Source: Calliopsis andreniformis (taxonomy: Eukaryota; Arthropoda; Insecta; Hymenoptera; Andrenidae). From it: a stretch of DNA of 64,000 nt. The stretch covers positions 23,144,001 to 23,208,000 of the forward strand of contig NW_027480422.1 in assembly GCF_051401765.1 (NCBI RefSeq). The letters are read 5' to 3'. How positions within the stretch are numbered: position 1 is the stretch's first letter; each line of letters starts with the position of its first letter. Positions 63,301 through 64,000 of this stretch are shown here, piece by piece. The translations under genes and the position numbers were made by a program. The notes under the pieces are model-generated. The model was given only the letters and a program-made list of their open reading frames with translations. It did no database searches and was not told where the DNA came from.

Positions 63301-64000
63301 TCGACGTGTTGGAGCAACGCCCTAGAGTGAAGCCTAGGTTGCCCGGAACGTGAAAATGTACATTACTTTCACACTGATTGCAATTATTCGCTTTATACGA
63401 TGGAAAAAGTGTTGTACATAAATCGTGTTTTATTCTTCTGGCGTTGACTTCTTAGGGCCTAACTATTCGATCTGGTGGAACAACGCCATAGAGTGAAGCC
63501 TAGGGTGCCCGGAACGTAGAAATGACCATACCATTCACACTCGTGCATTTATTCGTTTTAGACGATGGAAAAACTATTGTATTTGTTTTGTATTTTATGC
63601 CTCTGGCGTTGACTTCTTAGGCCCTAACTATTCGATCTGGTGGAACATCGCCCTAGAGTGAAGCCTAGGTTGCCCTGAACGTAGAAATGACCATCACTTT
63701 CACACTGGTTGCAATTATTCCTGTTACACGAGGGAACGGCTGCTGTATTTATATTGTACTTTATGCTTCTGGCGTTGACTTCTGAGGCCCTAGCTATTCG
63801 ATCTGGTGGAGCAACGCCCTAGATTGAAACCTAGGTTGCCCGGGACGTAGAAATGACTGTTACTTTCACAATGTTTGCAATTATTCATTTTATACGATGG
63901 AAAAACTGTTGTATTTATACTGTATTTTATGCTTCTGGCGTTGACTTCAAAGACCGTAGCTACTCCATGTTGTGGAGCAACGCCCTAAAGTGAAGCCTAG
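60351..64000 (+). repeat. Block E: return to block B type sequence
   Basis: Twenty-two monomers of block B character. About 60,352-60,540 resembles 23,694-23,880 (GTTTTTTATAGTTATGGCG). About 61,612-62,372 matches 24,450-25,210 with a shift of 37,162 bp. About 60,690-61,015 resembles the block D leading segment. The last stretch, from about 63,816, matches 26,821 onward with a shift of 36,995 bp and runs off the window. Confidence 0.8.
61612..63660 (+). repeat. 9-mer duplication in block E
   Basis: The series CCTAGACTG with ATACAAATGA, then ATTCGCTTTATACG with AAAAGTGTTGTACATAAATC, then the CACTCG one-base deletion monomer, occurs twice. The CGCTTTATACG landmark lies at 61,897 and 63,389, a shift of 1,492 bp (nine monomers less 2 bp). 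The first copy is closer to the block B original at 24,735. Confidence 0.82.

Larger units (their letters stand above)
1..64000 (+). repeat. 166-bp satellite DNA array filling the window
   Basis: Every line of sequence carries the same ordered set of short blocks: GAACGTAGAAATGACC, TTTCACACTGGTTGCAATTA, TATACGATGGAAAAACTG, TATTTTATGCTTCTGGCGTT, AGGCCCTAACTATTCGATC, TGGTGGAGCAACGCCCTAG and GAAGCCTAGGTTGCCCG. Adding them up gives a 166-bp monomer with 69 G or C bases. Monomer starts run from 131 to 63,843, which is 384 steps with a net loss of 32 bp. All copies are on the plus strand. Monomers differ mostly by point substitutions and rare 1-2 bp deletions. Satellites of this size, orientation and purity are typical of eukaryotic centromeric or pericentromeric heterochromatin. 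The centromeric role itself is inferred. No gene, RNA, promoter or mobile element was found anywhere in the array. Confidence 0.98.

Noticed and set aside
1..64000. A tandem-repeat protein gene (many near-identical peptide units).
   Set aside because: The 166-bp period is not a multiple of three, so the frame changes at each monomer, and stops occur in all frames.
1..64000. CRISPR array.
   Set aside because: The whole 166-bp period is repeated with no short repeat alternating with unique spacers, and no cas genes are present.
1..64000. Inverted segments within the array.
   Set aside because: Every monomer start I followed reads GAACGTAGAAATG or a variant on the plus strand. Minus-strand open frames are reverse readings of these, not inverted monomers.
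1..64000. CCTAGG palindrome and AACCTAGGTT variants as a regulatory operator.
   Set aside because: They occur in most monomers and there is no gene to regulate. They are better treated as part of the monomer dyad.

Overview
The window contains no genes that I can support. All 64,000 bases are one uninterrupted head-to-tail satellite DNA array, so it comes from a eukaryotic chromosome, most plausibly a centromere or pericentromeric heterochromatin resolved by long-read assembly. The monomer is 166 bp, about 42% GC, and every copy lies in the same direction. Taking monomer base 1 as the G of GAACGTAGAAATGACC, the first clear start is at 131 and the last at 63,843. That is 384 monomer steps in 63,712 bp, a net loss of only 32 bp. 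I saw no transposon, inversion, unique sequence, RNA gene or telomeric repeat. I cannot name the species.

The array has five blocks. Block A (about 1-17,120) mixes two monomer haplotypes and has loose higher-order repeats (HORs): a 16-mer of 2,656 bp at the left end and 9-, 20- and 41-monomer echoes further in. Block B (about 17,121-28,760) is the most diverged, with patchy duplications. Block C (28,761-51,412) is strongly homogenised: six consecutive HOR units derived from a 24-mer (3,982 bp), three of them shortened to a 19-mer (3,152 bp), one expanded to a 38-mer (6,304 bp) and one with internal losses. Block D (51,413-60,350) has a 20-mer unit (3,318 bp), a following 23-mer (3,816 bp) carrying a 3-monomer insertion, and a broken third unit. 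Block E (60,351-64,000) returns to block B type sequence about 37 kb after its first appearance.

There is no operon or pathway to describe. The biology is array evolution: unequal exchange that adds or removes whole monomers in register, conversion-like patches, and small indels that serve as lineage markers. The consensus monomer is close to the DNA length of a chromatosome, keeps about six CpG sites, and has two dyad symmetries able to form hairpins. The strongest leads are the layered structure of block C (monomer, 19/24-mer, then a 9,456-bp pair of units), its contrast with old block B, and the linked loss of one hairpin in a block A haplotype. Block boundaries are read by eye and are uncertain by tens of bases up to about one monomer.
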